From positions 1 through 31,263 of the forward strand of contig JBGSJZ010000005.1 in assembly GCA_041741455.1 (NCBI GenBank): 31,263 nt of DNA. Reading direction: 5' to 3'. Source of the DNA: CALESS01 sp041741455. Its GTDB lineage: Bacteria > Chloroflexota > Anaerolineae > Anaerolineales > Anaerolineaceae. The position numbers and the translations under genes were made by a program. Numbering within the stretch: the stretch's first letter is position 1; every line of letters begins with the position of its first letter. The notes under the pieces were generated by a model, which ran no database searches, was not told the origin of the DNA, and worked only from the letters and a program-made list of their open reading frames with translations. Shown here one piece after another: positions 24,620 through 31,049 of the stretch.

Positions 24620-25087
24620 TCAGGGGGCTGGGGTGGAGATTTGCTGTTGGCGCAGCAGGGCAATACCGATATCGACATGCGAGATGATGCCGATCAGGTG
24701 ATGGTCCGCATCCACCACCGGCAGGTCCGCCATTTCGGATTGGTGCATCAGGGCGGCGGCGTGCAAGAGGGAAAACGTATCCTCACAGAAAATGGGCTCA
24801 TGCATCAGGTTGACAATCGGTTGATCTTTATCCAGCGAAGCATACATCCGGTTTTCAAAGGCGCCAAAGTCGTGAACAAATCGCAGATTATCCAGCAGGT
24901 GCACAAAATCCGGCATCAACAGGGCGATGACATCCTCAAGCAGAAGGATCCCAATCAAAATACCTTCATCGTCCACGACTGGCAGGGTACCAATCCGATG
25001 CTGGGTGAACAGTTGGATGGCACTGCCCAGCGTGGCGCGGTTGTAGATGAAGATGACTGGTCGTTTCATATTACTTTGGATGTTCAT
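24620..25087 (-). CDS. Tandem CBS-domain protein
   Basis: A 155-residue cytosolic protein made of two CBS motifs, about 10-65 (GTLPVVDDEGILIGILLLEDV) and 95-150 (ADLPVVDADHHLIGIISHVDI). Such pairs bind adenine nucleotides and act as energy or ionic sensors. ATG 25087 is chosen for GGAG 8 nt upstream; the open frame goes on to 25219 but without a ribosome binding site and with atypical residues. It is the first gene of a two-gene minus-strand operon with the ion permease, which fits a regulatory subunit or regulator of that transporter. Confidence 0.85.
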   Translation of the reverse strand: MNIQSNMKRPVIFIYNRATLGSAIQLFTQHRIGTLPVVDDEGILIGILLLEDVIALLMPDFVHLLDNLRFVHDFGAFENRMYASLDKDQPIVNLMHEPIFCEDTFSLLHAAALMHQSEMADLPVVDADHHLIGIISHVDIGIALLRQQQISTPAP

Positions 25088-25240
25088 TTTAACTCCATTA
25101 CTGACAACATTGTTATGGAATGACCGGCTATCCAACCTGGTCTTGTTGAATCCATTCGAAAAACCAATAAAAATACTATAACATAAATTGATCGGAAGAT
25201 ATCCCCGTAAGTTCTGCAAAAAATTATTGAAATTGCCAAA

Positions 25241-25296
25241 TCTTCACAAATACTTCACACCGTATTCGTCAAATCTTCAAATCTAACCGATATGAT
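25241..25296 (+). promoter_or_regulatory. Four 11-nt direct repeats (PHO-box-like) next to a -10 box
   Basis: Four consecutive 11-nt units, TCTTCACAAAT, ACTTCACACCG, TATTCGTCAAA and TCTTCAAATCT (25241-25284), keep TTC(A/G) at the same place with no gaps. A -10 box TATGAT (25291-25296) lies 6 bp downstream, so the array covers the -35 region. This geometry is that of OmpR/PhoB-family activator sites. Function is inferred. Confidence 0.55.
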
Positions 25297-25353
25297 ACAA
25301 ACATCAAAGAAACCTGACTGGTTTCAAGAAAAATAAATGGAGAAAATATAAAA

Positions 25354-25926
25354 ATGAAAACATTTGGAAAATTAACTTTAAGCCTGTTGGCTGTGGTAAT
25401 GGTAGTGGTAACCGGGTTTGCAGTTTTCTCGCCAGTATCGGATGTGGCTGCAGCTGGACTTGAGCGCTGGGGTGGTCCGGGACGTGGAACTGGTGCAAGC
25501 GTAGGAACACAAGGCACCGGCCTGATGCTGACTCCGCTGAGTGATGCGGAAAAGGCAGCATTGCAGGATGCCATCCTGGAAGAATACGGCGCCTTGAACC
25601 TGTACAATGCCGTTATCCAGCAATTTGGTTCGGTCTACCCGTTCGCGACCATTGCCCGAGCTGAGCAAACCCACGTGGATGCCCTGGTGCGCCAGGCGGT
25701 CAAGTATGGTGTGGAAGTTCCTGCCAATCCGGGTTTGGCCGTGGCTATCAGCTTTGACACGCTGGCCGATGCCTGCGCCGCTGGTGTGCAAGCTGAAATT
25801 GCAGATGCCGCCCTGTATGATGACCTGAAACTGGTGACCACCCACACCGATTTGCTGCGGGTGTACGATCGCCTGCAAAACGCCTCGTTCAATCAGCACC
25901 TGCCGGCCTTTGAAGCCTGCCAATAA
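25354..25926 (+). CDS. Secreted DUF2202-like ferritin-fold protein
   Basis: A 190-residue exported protein. The signal peptide has core LTLSLLAVVMVVVTGFAVF and a likely cleavage after DVAAA; GGAGA precedes ATG 25354. After a Gly-rich linker, the helical domain has the DUF2202 pattern: LSDAEKAALQDAILEEYGALNLY, then AIARAEQTHVDALV-type spacing (here TIARAEQTHVDAL) and YGVEVP. This is a ferritin-like four-helix bundle with Glu and ExxH residues that could bind a di-metal site. The function of DUF2202 proteins is unknown. A probable response-regulator site lies upstream and a hairpin downstream. The next genes encode a sigma/anti-sigma pair. Confidence 0.8.
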   Translation: MKTFGKLTLSLLAVVMVVVTGFAVFSPVSDVAAAGLERWGGPGRGTGASVGTQGTGLMLTPLSDAEKAALQDAILEEYGALNLYNAVIQQFGSVYPFATIARAEQTHVDALVRQAVKYGVEVPANPGLAVAISFDTLADACAAGVQAEIADAALYDDLKLVTTHTDLLRVYDRLQNASFNQHLPAFEACQ

Positions 25927-25945
25927 CGAAATCTTCAACTTGTTT

Positions 25946-25967
25946 GCGGGAGCCGGAAGGCTCCCGC
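25946..25967 (+). terminator. Hairpin after the DUF2202 gene
   Basis: GCGGGAGCC (25946-25954), a GGAA loop and GGCTCCCGC (25959-25967) form a perfect 9-bp stem without a T-tract. Confidence 0.6.
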
Positions 25968-26027
25968 ATTAGCTGTTAATCAACTCTTAACTAAATTGGT
26001 CGGTTTCCCGTACCCATTTGGAGAAAT

Positions 26028-26591
26028 ATGCGTCATAATAGGCAGGAGATGAATGCATCAGATGAACGCCAATTACTGGCCGGAGCACGGCAACTGGATG
26101 CAAACAGCCTGGCTGCAGTTTATGACCGTTACAGCCCGGCCATCTATGCCTATGCCATGCGCCTGCTGGGAGATGCCAGCGTAGCTGAGGATTGCGTTTC
26201 TGAGACATTCTCTCGATTGTTGAAAGCCCTGAAACACGGGCAGGGACCGGTGGAATACCTGAAGGCGTATTTGTACCGGGTGGCGCACAACTGGATTACA
26301 GATTATTATCGCCGCCAGCCGCCTCCAACTGAAGAATTGGACGAAGAAATGCCGGATCGTGATCCAGGTCCGGAGCGCCAAGCAGATGATCGGATGCTGG
26401 CAGCGCGAACCCGGCGAGCCCTTTTGTTGCTGCCGCCGGAGCAACGCGAAGTAATCATGTTGCGCTATTACGAAGGCATGGAATTGGAAGAAATTTCGGC
26501 CTCCATGGGCAAAACCCTGGGCGCCGCCAAAGCTTTACAGCACAGAGGATTGACCTCATTGCGAAAAATGTTTTCAGAGGAAGAACAATGA
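26028..26591 (+). CDS. ECF-type RNA polymerase sigma factor
   Basis: A 187-residue sigma-70 family protein of group 4. Region 2 (about 28-92) has YDRYSPAIYAYAMRLLGD and the DCVSETFSRLLKAL helix. Region 4 (about 128-185) has LLLLPPEQREVIMLRYYEGMELEEISASMG, the helix-turn-helix for the -35 element. ATG 26028 is preceded by GGAGA; an in-frame ATG at 26049 is possible. The stop codon overlaps the next start (ATGA), so the anti-sigma gene is translationally coupled. It probably redirects polymerase to a small envelope-response regulon when released at the membrane. Confidence 0.92.
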   Translation: MRHNRQEMNASDERQLLAGARQLDANSLAAVYDRYSPAIYAYAMRLLGDASVAEDCVSETFSRLLKALKHGQGPVEYLKAYLYRVAHNWITDYYRRQPPPTEELDEEMPDRDPGPERQADDRMLAARTRRALLLLPPEQREVIMLRYYEGMELEEISASMGKTLGAAKALQHRGLTSLRKMFSEEEQ

Positions 26592-27700
26592 ACGATCTAC
26601 ATTTTCGGGAAGAATTGGATGAAAATTTACAAAAAAACCTGGGCGCTTTACCTGCCGCTGAACGGCCATCGGAAACAGTGGCTGCCGGACGGGCTGCGTT
26701 CCTGAACCAGGTCGAATCTGTGCGTGCAAGCGTATCTCCAGCACCAAAACAGCGTCATATAGGGTGGATTGCCAACATGATGGCAACTTTTCAAACTCGA
26801 AAGGAAAAAATACCCATGTGGACTGCGATTGTAACGATTATCACTATCTTGACCCTTGCCCTTGGTGGCGGAGGAATCACTGTGGCGGCGGCTCAATCTG
26901 CCATGCCGGATGATGTCTTATACTCGGTCAAGACCTGGAGCGAGGACGTGCGCTACGACCTGGCTACCACGGACGAAGATCGGTTGGATCTGGCTCTGCA
27001 ATATGCCGAACGTCGTATGGCTGAGATCAAGACCATGCTAGAACAGGGCGTCCCACCGGATCAGGCATTGGCCTCCAGGTACCAGGCCCAGATTGAAACT
27101 GCCCTGCAACTCTCCACTGGTATGGAATCCAGCGAAGCAGCTGTGGAATCACTGGCTACTGTCTACCAGGAACTGCTGGATCAGCAAATGTTGATGCAAC
27201 AGATTCAAACCCAGACCCAGTCTCAGGTTCAGAATATGGGCGAAGCCCAGCAGTTGATGAACCAGTTCATGACCCAGGCCCAAATTATGTTGCAGTACAG
27301 CATGCAATTTGCCCAGCAGGGAATTCAGGATCCACTGTTCCTGGAGCAACAACAGCAGCAAATGCAGCAACAGCAATTCCAGTTCCAGTTCTCGTTCTCC
27401 TTCGGCACCCAGGAAGATTTTGTTCCGGGCAACCCTTGGACTGAAGATGAGGCTGGATCCCCCTCTGGTTCAGGTTATGGCTTTGGTGGCGGTGATGGAA
27501 TTACCCCTCCGGATCAAGGTCAGGGCACCCGCCCCTGGACGGACGCACCTGGGATTTATGATGGAAACAGCATCGGTGGTTCTGCCAATGGCGGCGGTAC
27601 GGATAATGGCAACAGTGGAAGCAATTCCAATGGTGGCACTAACGGCGGCAGCAATGGCGGCAGTAACGGTGGCGGCGGCGGTGGTGGTGGCGGCAAATAA
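26588..27700 (+). CDS. Anti-sigma factor-like single-pass protein with Gln-rich and Gly-rich ectodomain
   Basis: A 370-residue membrane protein coupled to the sigma gene by a 4-bp overlap. Residues 1-76 are cytoplasmic and lack the zinc anti-sigma HxxxCxxC motif. A helix at 77-99 (IVTIITILTLALGGGGITVAAA) is followed by a DUF5667-like segment (about 103-180, MPDDVLYSVKTWSEDVR, then DRLDLALQYAERR). A Gln/Met-rich stretch (about 190-270) leads to the motif FGTQEDFVPGNPW (272-284), then a Gly/Asn/Ser tail ending in nine Gly. The anti-sigma role is inferred from position, topology and coupling. ATG at codon 77 has its own AAGGA (26801-26805) and could give a shorter product. Two truncated paralogues follow downstream. 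Confidence 0.8.
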   Translation: MNDLHFREELDENLQKNLGALPAAERPSETVAAGRAAFLNQVESVRASVSPAPKQRHIGWIANMMATFQTRKEKIPMWTAIVTIITILTLALGGGGITVAAAQSAMPDDVLYSVKTWSEDVRYDLATTDEDRLDLALQYAERRMAEIKTMLEQGVPPDQALASRYQAQIETALQLSTGMESSEAAVESLATVYQELLDQQMLMQQIQTQTQSQVQNMGEAQQLMNQFMTQAQIMLQYSMQFAQQGIQDPLFLEQQQQQMQQQQFQFQFSFSFGTQEDFVPGNPWTEDEAGSPSGSGYGFGGGDGITPPDQGQGTRPWTDAPGIYDGNSIGGSANGGGTDNGNSGSNSNGGTNGGSNGGSNGGGGGGGGGK

Positions 27701-27730
27701 GCTGCACTGCTTACCTGAATTGAAATATGA

Positions 27731-27759
27731 CCACCCGGTTTTGAACCGGGTGGTTTTTT
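27731..27759 (+). terminator. Rho-independent terminator of the sigma/anti-sigma operon
   Basis: CCACCCGGTT (27731-27740), a TTG loop and AACCGGGTGG (27744-27753) form a perfect 10-bp stem, followed by six Ts. Confidence 0.9.
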
Positions 27760-27804
27760 ATATTTTCAAAGGGGATTATCTGGTAGTTCGAATCTACCTC
27801 AGAG

Positions 27805-27900
27805 CACCTGGATGACAGTATCTTCTCACTTGAAACGGCGTCATACTAATCGGAACGTCAAAATTTGGCTTCCATAGAAAACAGGAAAGGAAAACTCGAT
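27805..27900 (+). pseudogene. Decayed anti-sigma coding sequence in front of small gene A
   Basis: The segment from GTATCTTCTCAC (27818) to the small-gene start aligns with the anti-sigma gene from GTATCTCCAGCAC to codon 77. Frames give VSSHLKRRH against VSPAPKQRH, then, after a shift, ASIENRKGKLDM against ATFQTRKEKIPM. A frameshift and a stop codon (near 27877) break the frame, so it no longer codes but supplies the small gene's ribosome binding site. Confidence 0.7.
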
Positions 27901-28254
27901 ATGTTTATTAAATTTGCAACGATCGTAACCGTTCTGGTTCTGGCCTTTGGCGCTGGATTCAGTACTGTCCAGGCAGCCCCGCCGGACGAACCAAACCAAG
28001 CTCAGACTGCATTCCAAAATGCAGGTTCTGAAACAGATCTCACTCCATTCCAATTCCAAACGAAAACCATGCGTCATTACGCCCAAAATCCTCAATTGCT
28101 CTACCAGCATCTCTTCCAGTGGGGTACCCTCGAAGATTTTATCGCTGGTAATCCATGGATTGTAGAAGGCTCATTGTACCCGGCCGCATCACCCTCTCTA
28201 CGAGGTTTTGGCTTTAACTTCTTCGTTGAACCTGTGGTTATCTTGCCTCAATAA
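27901..28254 (+). CDS. Small exported anti-sigma paralogue A
   Basis: A 117-residue protein. ATG 27901 follows AGGAAAGGA. The N-terminus FIKFATIVTVLVLAFGAGF ending in TVQAAP is a signal peptide or anchor. It aligns with the transmembrane helix of the anti-sigma factor beginning at that protein's codon 77. The short mature part has a Gln/Phe segment (TPFQFQTKT) and the shared motif WGTLEDFIAGNPW at residues 74-86, then an aromatic C-terminus. The DUF5667-like region and Gly tail of the parent are missing. No known family is recognised. It probably acts outside the membrane. Copy B lies about 0.88 kb downstream. Confidence 0.75.
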   Translation: MFIKFATIVTVLVLAFGAGFSTVQAAPPDEPNQAQTAFQNAGSETDLTPFQFQTKTMRHYAQNPQLLYQHLFQWGTLEDFIAGNPWIVEGSLYPAASPSLRGFGFNFFVEPVVILPQ

Positions 28255-28290
28255 GCTTTCTCTGCTATTGAAACGGACCTGGTAATTGTC

Positions 28291-28317
28291 ACCGCCCGGC
28301 TGCTACAGCCGGGCGGT
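28291..28317. terminator. Strong hairpin after small gene A
   Basis: ACCGCCCGGCTG (28291-28302) and CAGCCGGGCGGT (28306-28317) form a perfect 12-bp stem with a 3-nt loop. The T-tract of the matching hairpin in copy B is lost here. Confidence 0.7.
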
Positions 28318-28348
28318 GTGATTTAAATCGATTGATTCGTCAATGAGA

Positions 28349-28626
28349 TTATTGTTGTAAAAACATTTCCACCTCATCTAGGCGGGGCATGGTCGGGATG
28401 ATGCTGACCGCCCTGTCATAGCGCAAGGCGCAATTCCGTGGATTGTATGGTAGTTGACTGTGACGATCAGGCTGGAAGGTCAGGCAGTTAAGCAGCCGGC
28501 TGATAATCGAGGTGCTGCCACCGGTATTATTAATCCCCTTGCCTTGGGCAGTTGAGATGAACTTTGAAGCAGAAAATGGTGAAATAATGATAGCCCAATC
28601 CTCCATGGTTCCGGGTGATCAGGTTA
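28349..28626 (-). pseudogene. 3' fragment of a duplicated pfkB gene
   Basis: The minus-strand frame ends LPYNPRNCALRYDRAVSIIPTMPRLDEVEMFLQQ-like. It aligns with the C-terminal third of the intact PfkB at 29216-30181: RLLNCLTFQPDRHSQL against RLLNRLTLQPGWHSQL, and IIPTMPRLDEVEMFL against AIPAMPHLSEVDAFL. The catalytic DATGCGDAF is degenerate. Upstream, NHGGLGYHYFT (in another frame) matches THGAQGSYYFT, so homology reaches about 28626 with a frameshift. It has no start region and is not functional. Confidence 0.8.
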
Positions 28627-28632
28627 TTGAGA

Positions 28633-28777
28633 GATTAAAGTTGTTGCTGGAAGAGGAGCAGCGTTCCCTCCAGAAATTGAACCTGTAAAAACCGTATCTC
28701 CTGACCCGAATCGGCGTCATATTAAGCGTAGGAAAAAAATTCTAGTATTTGTTGAAACACAAAAAGGAGCACTAAAA
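28633..28777 (+). pseudogene. Decayed anti-sigma coding sequence in front of small gene B
   Basis: Read in the frame of the small gene, the DNA gives VVAGRGAAFPPEIEPVKTV then SPDPNRRHI. This matches VAAGRAAFLNQVESVRASV then SPAPKQRHI of the anti-sigma factor (about codons 30-58). It continues in register to the small-gene start, which corresponds to anti-sigma codon 77. It shows that the small gene arose from an anti-sigma copy cut inside its N-terminal part. Confidence 0.75.
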
Positions 28778-29128
28778 ATGTTTACAAAGATCGCAATGAT
28801 CATAGCTTTGGTTACCGTCGCACTGGGTGGTGTAGGAATCTCAATGGCAGCGGCTCAAAATGATACACCTGGTAATTACGTGGGTGTGCCAGCTGAAACT
28901 CAGACCATGACCATGACGCAGGCCATGACCATGACGAAGGCCATGACCATGACCCAGTCTCAGCAAGGAAATATGGCCCGAACTCCGTTCTCGTTCCAGT
29001 TCGGTACCCAGGAAGAATTTGTTCCCGGTAATCCGTGGACGATTGATGAAATTATCACCGGTTTAGGCCACATGTTTGGTGGCTATGGCATCTCTCCGGA
29101 AGTGCGCGGTGGCGCGGTAGCGAAATAA
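28778..29128 (+). CDS. Small exported anti-sigma paralogue B, Met/Thr repeat
   Basis: A 116-residue protein. ATG 28778 follows AAAAAGGAG. The N-terminal helix IAMIIALVTVALGGVGISMAAAQ closely matches the anti-sigma transmembrane segment (ALGGGGITVAAAQ). Next is a three-fold hexapeptide repeat, MTMTQA, MTMTKA, MTMTQS, encoded by 18-bp direct repeats. The shared motif FGTQEEFVPGNPW is at residues 75-87. The C-terminus is Gly-rich and short. It lacks the DUF5667-like part. A Met-rich exported stretch could bind soft metals such as Cu(I), but that is only a possibility. No known family is recognised. Confidence 0.78.
   Translation: MFTKIAMIIALVTVALGGVGISMAAAQNDTPGNYVGVPAETQTMTMTQAMTMTKAMTMTQSQQGNMARTPFSFQFGTQEEFVPGNPWTIDEIITGLGHMFGGYGISPEVRGGAVAK
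28905..28958 (+). repeat. Three 18-bp direct repeats inside small gene B
   Basis: Units CCATGACCATGACGCAGG, CCATGACCATGACGAAGG and CCATGACCATGACCCAGT are in frame and nearly identical, giving MTMTxA repeats. This is a sign of slipped-strand expansion. Confidence 0.8.
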
Positions 29129-29167
29129 CTTTTCCTGCGAAACCATCTGAAACATTAACACACAATT

Positions 29168-29197
29168 CGCCCGGTTGGCAACAACCGGGCGTTTTTT
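29168..29197 (+). terminator. Rho-independent terminator after small gene B
   Basis: CGCCCGGTTG (29168-29177), a GCAA loop and CAACCGGGCG (29182-29191) form a perfect 10-bp stem followed by six Ts. Confidence 0.9.
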
Positions 29198-29215
29198 GTT
29201 ACTTGACCAAATACA

Positions 29216-30181
29216 TCATTGCGGATTGCCGTGCAAAAAAGCATCCACCTCGGATAGATGCGGCATGGCCGGAATGGCGCCAGCACGGGTGGCTGTAAGA
29301 GCACCAACAGCGCTGGCGAAGCGGAAGGAGCGATTTAGGGTCTCATTTGTGAGCTGGCTGTGCCAACCTGGCTGGAGGGTCAAACGGTTGAGCAGACCGC
29401 CAATGAAAGCGTCCCCGCAGCCGGTAGCATCCACAGCTTGAACCTTGAAAGCTGGCATGAAGCCGGATTGCGATTGGGTGAAGTAATAACTACCCTGGGC
29501 GCCATGGGTGAGGATGACCAGGGTCGGACCGGTTTGCAAAAGGGTCTTGCCAGCTTTTTCAGGGTCATCGGACCCGGTCAATAACCGGGCTTCATCTTCA
29601 TTCACTTTTACCAAATCAACCCGGGGTAAAAGGGTGCGGATCTGTTCCAGGGCTTTGGCTGCCGATGGCCACAAGGATGGCCGGTAATTGACATCCAATG
29701 ACACCAGCCCGCCGCCAGCCCGCACCATTTGCACGGCAGCATGCGTTGCAGAACGAGCGGGTTCATCCCCCAGGCTGAGTGAACCGATGTGCAAGGCGCG
29801 GCAGGAATGTAATTGATCAAAATCCAGGTCGTTGATACTGAGGCGCAGATCTGCACCGGGATTGCGATAAAAGACATATTCACTGGTGGCAGCATCCGGT
29901 TTGGCGATAAAGGCCAGGGTGGTTCGTGCGGATGGATCAAAGCGCACTGAGCTGATATCCACACCCTCATTCTGCAGGGTCTGCGCCAACGAGTGGCCAA
30001 AGGCATCCTCACCCACCTTGCCAATGAAGGCAGTCTGGCTGCCGAGGCGTCGGGCCGCCACCGCTACATTAGCCGGGGCGCCGCCCGGGCGCGGGATAAA
30101 AGCGCTGACATCTGCCAGCCGCCGGCCATATTCAGCTGGAAAAAAGTCGATCAAAATCTCACCCAGGCACACGATATCCAT
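29216..30181 (-). CDS. PfkB-family carbohydrate kinase (fructokinase-like)
   Basis: A 321-residue cytosolic sugar kinase. ATG at 30181 (minus strand) follows GGAGGG; the frame runs on to 30214 without a ribosome binding site. PfkB signature 1 is seen as GGAPANVAVAARRLG (about 38-52), and signature 2 with the catalytic Asp as DATGCGDAFIGG near residue 250. DVNYRPSLW and NEDEARLLTG are typical of the fructokinase branch. It probably phosphorylates fructose or a related sugar with ATP. Its 3' third has been duplicated, leaving a pseudogene at 28349-28626. An extended -10 (TGCTACAAT) lies about 25 bp upstream. Confidence 0.9.
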   Translation of the reverse strand: MDIVCLGEILIDFFPAEYGRRLADVSAFIPRPGGAPANVAVAARRLGSQTAFIGKVGEDAFGHSLAQTLQNEGVDISSVRFDPSARTTLAFIAKPDAATSEYVFYRNPGADLRLSINDLDFDQLHSCRALHIGSLSLGDEPARSATHAAVQMVRAGGGLVSLDVNYRPSLWPSAAKALEQIRTLLPRVDLVKVNEDEARLLTGSDDPEKAGKTLLQTGPTLVILTHGAQGSYYFTQSQSGFMPAFKVQAVDATGCGDAFIGGLLNRLTLQPGWHSQLTNETLNRSFRFASAVGALTATRAGAIPAMPHLSEVDAFLHGNPQ

Positions 30182-30321
30182 ACAATCCCTCCGAACTGGG
30201 TTGAATTGTAGCACGAATAAAGTGAAGGTGAGAAGGTGATGGATATAGAAAATGAACGGTTGAAATTGGCGTCAGAACGATTTACAATCAGAACAACGTG
30301 GATGGGAGAAGGGTGGGGCGA

Positions 30322-30912
30322 ATGGATCGTCACCAGGCAACACTGTATCACCAGAAGCGGGTGGTTGCTCACCGGCCGGACTGGCCGCGCCTGCTTTCCC
30401 GTCGGTTTTATCTTGCTCCGCTCAACGATCCTGTTCTGCAGGGTTATCACTCCCTGATGTGCATGGATGCAGTGCGCGCCCCTCTGATTCGATCCATGAA
30501 TGGTAAAGAGACAACCCTGATCGATCAGGGATACGCCTGGTTGCAATATTATCTTACGGGAAGTGATTTTTCGGCGGTTGCCACCTTTGACCAAAAAGGT
30601 CAACTGGTGCAGTGGTACCTGGATGTGATTTCAATTATGGGTGTCAATGCGGAAGGTTACCCCTGGTATGACGACCTGTACCTGGATGTGGTGGCTACCC
30701 CGGATGGTTGGGTGGAAATTATCGATGGAACAGACCTAGACGCAGCGCTTAAGAATGGAGCAATTGATCAGCCGATGTATGACCAGGCCTGGCGGACAGC
30801 TGAGCGGCTGACCGATGAACTACGCAGGGAAACTTTTTTATTGAACCAGAAAGTGTATCGTGATTGGAAATACTTATTGGAACAGGCTCCATTGCTAATC
30901 GGGAATTGGTAA
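30322..30912 (+). CDS. DUF402 (FomD-like) protein
   Basis: A 196-residue soluble protein. Start options are ATG 30322 or an in-frame GTG at 30298; the ATG is preferred as it gives the usual family beginning (YHQKRVVAHRP). The DUF402 core is clear: GYAWLQYYLTGSDFSAVATFDQKGQLVQWYLDV, then GYPWYDDLYLDVV and DGTDLDAALKNGAID. The conserved Asp/Glu/Tyr residues form the metal and phosphate site known from FomD, a nucleotidyl-phosphonate or nucleoside-diphosphate hydrolase. The substrate here is not known. It is divergent from pfkB. Confidence 0.85.
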   Translation: MDRHQATLYHQKRVVAHRPDWPRLLSRRFYLAPLNDPVLQGYHSLMCMDAVRAPLIRSMNGKETTLIDQGYAWLQYYLTGSDFSAVATFDQKGQLVQWYLDVISIMGVNAEGYPWYDDLYLDVVATPDGWVEIIDGTDLDAALKNGAIDQPMYDQAWRTAERLTDELRRETFLLNQKVYRDWKYLLEQAPLLIGNW

Positions 30913-30996
30913 AAACGCTTTTCTTTACTACCGGGATCGATGGTTGTGCTAAGTAAAGCAATTGCAAAGAATCCTCTTGGGGAAGCATTTCTGTAG

Positions 30997-31049
30997 AGTC
31001 TCATAAAATCGTATCCATTGAACTTTAACAAAGTCTCATAAAGTCGTAT
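30997..31049. repeat. Two 18-bp direct repeats at the end of a mobile element
   Basis: AGTCTCATAAAATCGTAT (30997-31014) and AGTCTCATAAAGTCGTAT (31032-31049) differ at one base and are 35 bp apart. The transposase stop codon lies inside the second. They may be transposase binding sites at the element end. Confidence 0.65.

Larger units (their letters stand above)
27760..29520. repeat. Tandem duplication of about 0.87-0.9 kb, two units
   Basis: Unit A (about 27760-28626) and unit B (about 28627-29520) hold the same order: decayed anti-sigma DNA, small exported gene, hairpin, and the convergent 3' end of pfkB. Matching points keep a spacing of roughly 870-900 bp: GTATCT 27818 and 28694, ATG 27901 and 28778, GNPW codons near 28150 and 29030, hairpin CCGGGCG near 28309 and 29185, pfkB stop 28349 and 29216. 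The copies are well diverged. Confidence 0.75.

Noticed and set aside
27600..27697. Possible short tandem array or CRISPR-like repeat at the anti-sigma gene end
   Set aside because: It is in-frame Gly/Asn/Ser low-complexity coding DNA (GGC AGC AAT units), with no spacers.
30236..30457. 73-codon frame with a fair GGTG before ATG, upstream of the DUF402 gene
   Set aside because: It overlaps the DUF402 gene out of frame and has no recognisable sequence; only the first few codons look plausible.
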